Positions 63,174 through 64,000 of a DNA stretch of 64,000 bases are shown here, one piece after another. The notes below the pieces were generated by a model that saw nothing but the letters and a program-made list of their open reading frames with translations, searched no databases and had not been told where the DNA came from. Origin of the DNA: Chlorobiota bacterium (GTDB lineage Bacteria; Bacteroidota; Bacteroidia; Bacteroidales; F082). The stretch spans positions 1 through 64,000 of the forward strand of contig JAADIS010000003.1 in the NCBI GenBank assembly GCA_013151215.1. Reading direction: 5' to 3'. Made by a program: the position numbers and the translations under genes. Numbering within the stretch: the first letter of the stretch is position 1; every line of letters begins with the position of its first letter.

Positions 63174-64000
63174 TTAATTGTGCTTTGTTTCCTCCACATG
63201 ATCGTGGGTAGTATGCAGAAACTTTTTGCTAGCACCTTTTATTTTAAACAGGCTTATAAGCATCAACAAGAAGCCATGTGGTATTTTAAGCAAAGCGAGA
63301 AATGTTTTAAAATTATAAAAACTAACAGGGATTGAAATAACCAAGCCAATGGCAGTCAATGCGAATATGTATAGCCATATAGTGTAAGATGTTATAAATA
63401 AACTACTTATAAAGTCAATTGATAGAAATGAAAATAATGCGGACACAATTACGCTTATGAACAGCACACCGGCAAGAATAATACGGGGCGGCATTATCAT
63501 TTGTATGACTTTATCGAAATAATCGACATTGGCTTTGGTGAGAAGCTGACCCAGGCCGTCGAGGAAATGACTACGGAAATAATCGAGCTGTGCAGCGATC
63601 CACCTTCTGCGCTGATTAACGAAGACATCTGATTTAGAAGTCTTCTCGTCATAAATAAGGGCATCGTGTATATATTCGATCTTGTGCTTGTCGCGAATTA
63701 TTTTTAGCTCGACCTCCTTGTCCTCGCCTACCGAATCGACAGTTGCCATGGTGGATTTGAACAAACGGTACTCCAGGGCCATGCCGGAACCTATAAGTGC
63801 CGACGAAAGACCAAGCACGCGGTGTCCTTTCCTGAAGATATGATTATTGATCTCTTCGCTCAAGGCATCGAGGATGGCAAAGTTGGCGTTCAGGTTCTTG
63901 GCGGTGCGATGCCCTTGGACGGCAGTAAAGCCTCTTTCAAAAGCCATGTTCATTTTTGCTAGGACGCCAGGCCCCATAACATTATCGGCATCCAAGATCA
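63174..64000 (-). CDS. Cellulose-synthase-like GT2, 5' end outside the window
   Basis: A partial protein of about 275 residues. It begins within LDADNVMGPGV at the window end and includes NQRRRWIAAQLDYF and C-terminal helices. It is a paralog of the 61017-62222 transferase. The reading frame stays open to base 64000, so the N-terminal domain lies beyond the edge. Confidence 0.9.
   Translation of the reverse strand, partial: ILDADNVMGPGVLAKMNMAFERGFTAVQGHRTAKNLNANFAILDALSEEINNHIFRKGHRVLGLSSALIGSGMALEYRLFKSTMATVDSVGEDKEVELKIIRDKHKIEYIHDALIYDEKTSKSDVFVNQRRRWIAAQLDYFRSHFLDGLGQLLTKANVDYFDKVIQMIMPPRIILAGVLFISVIVSALFSFLSIDFISSLFITSYTIWLYIFALTAIGLVISIPVSFYNFKTFLALLKIPHGFLLMLISLFKIKGASKKFLHTTHDHVEETKHN

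Noticed and set aside
1..64000. Mobile elements, CRISPR arrays, tRNA or rRNA genes
   Set aside because: No transposase or integrase, no regularly spaced repeats, and no cloverleaf-like TTCGANTC arm outside coding sequence were seen on either strand.

Overview
The window comes from a member of the Bacteroidota, probably class Bacteroidia or a relative. Evidence: three large exported proteins end in type IX secretion (T9SS) sorting domains. Many genes are preceded by the Bacteroidota promoter form TTG-N19-TAnnTTTG. A GldI-like FKBP lipoprotein follows ndk and an NrnA-type DHH phosphoesterase, and the alpha and beta halves of a branched-chain/pyruvate-type E1 are fused. No phage, insertion sequence, CRISPR array, tRNA or rRNA was found. 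It reads as ordinary chromosome with an accessory polysaccharide locus at the right end.

Layout. 1-1511: 3' part of a frameshifted exported-protein gene. 1794-5146: an operon of a DUF1858/DUF2249 protein, a heme-copper-oxidase-like membrane protein, a DUF59 Fe-S assembly factor and a cupin, followed by an Rrf2 regulator; it looks like a nitric-oxide or Fe-S stress module. 5158-7037: two envelope proteins. 7151-8700: pyrB-pyrI with a leader that looks like a transcription attenuator. 8780-9032: two tandem, identical, roughly 67-nt small RNA genes, each with its own promoter and terminator. 9152-12998: E2, fused E1 and flavodoxin. 13033-25093: two large T9SS cargo proteins around a 1721-residue hybrid histidine kinase. 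25326-31264: lon, thrS, infC (apparently with an AUA start), rpmI and rplT.

31439-39170: an NtrC-type two-component pair with a DUF218-DUF1684 fusion, a small DUF1858 protein, an aromatic amino acid hydroxylase and a glycosyltransferase. 39229-44597: miaA translationally coupled to a LytS-like kinase and a LytTR regulator, then a small lipoprotein gene preceded by a 21-bp-phased direct repeat. 44699-45872: an AT-rich spacer with a 30-bp perfect palindrome and repeated TACAnnTGTA sites upstream of an HTH regulator. 45932-50378: ndk diverging from nrnA, then three FKBP-type lipoprotein genes. 50361-64000: a minus-strand polysaccharide gene set (glycosyltransferases, methyltransferases, an acyltransferase and a T9SS beta-helix protein) ending in a hybrid kinase whose H-box histidine is replaced by asparagine and a lone receiver protein.

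The most novel items are regulatory: the duplicated small RNA, the pyrBI attenuator, the AUA start of infC with an unusually strong Shine-Dalgarno, a hairpin ahead of rplT, the LytTR-like direct repeat, and the palindrome array upstream of the HTH gene. All functional statements rest on reading the sequence and on recalled family knowledge; no database search was run.
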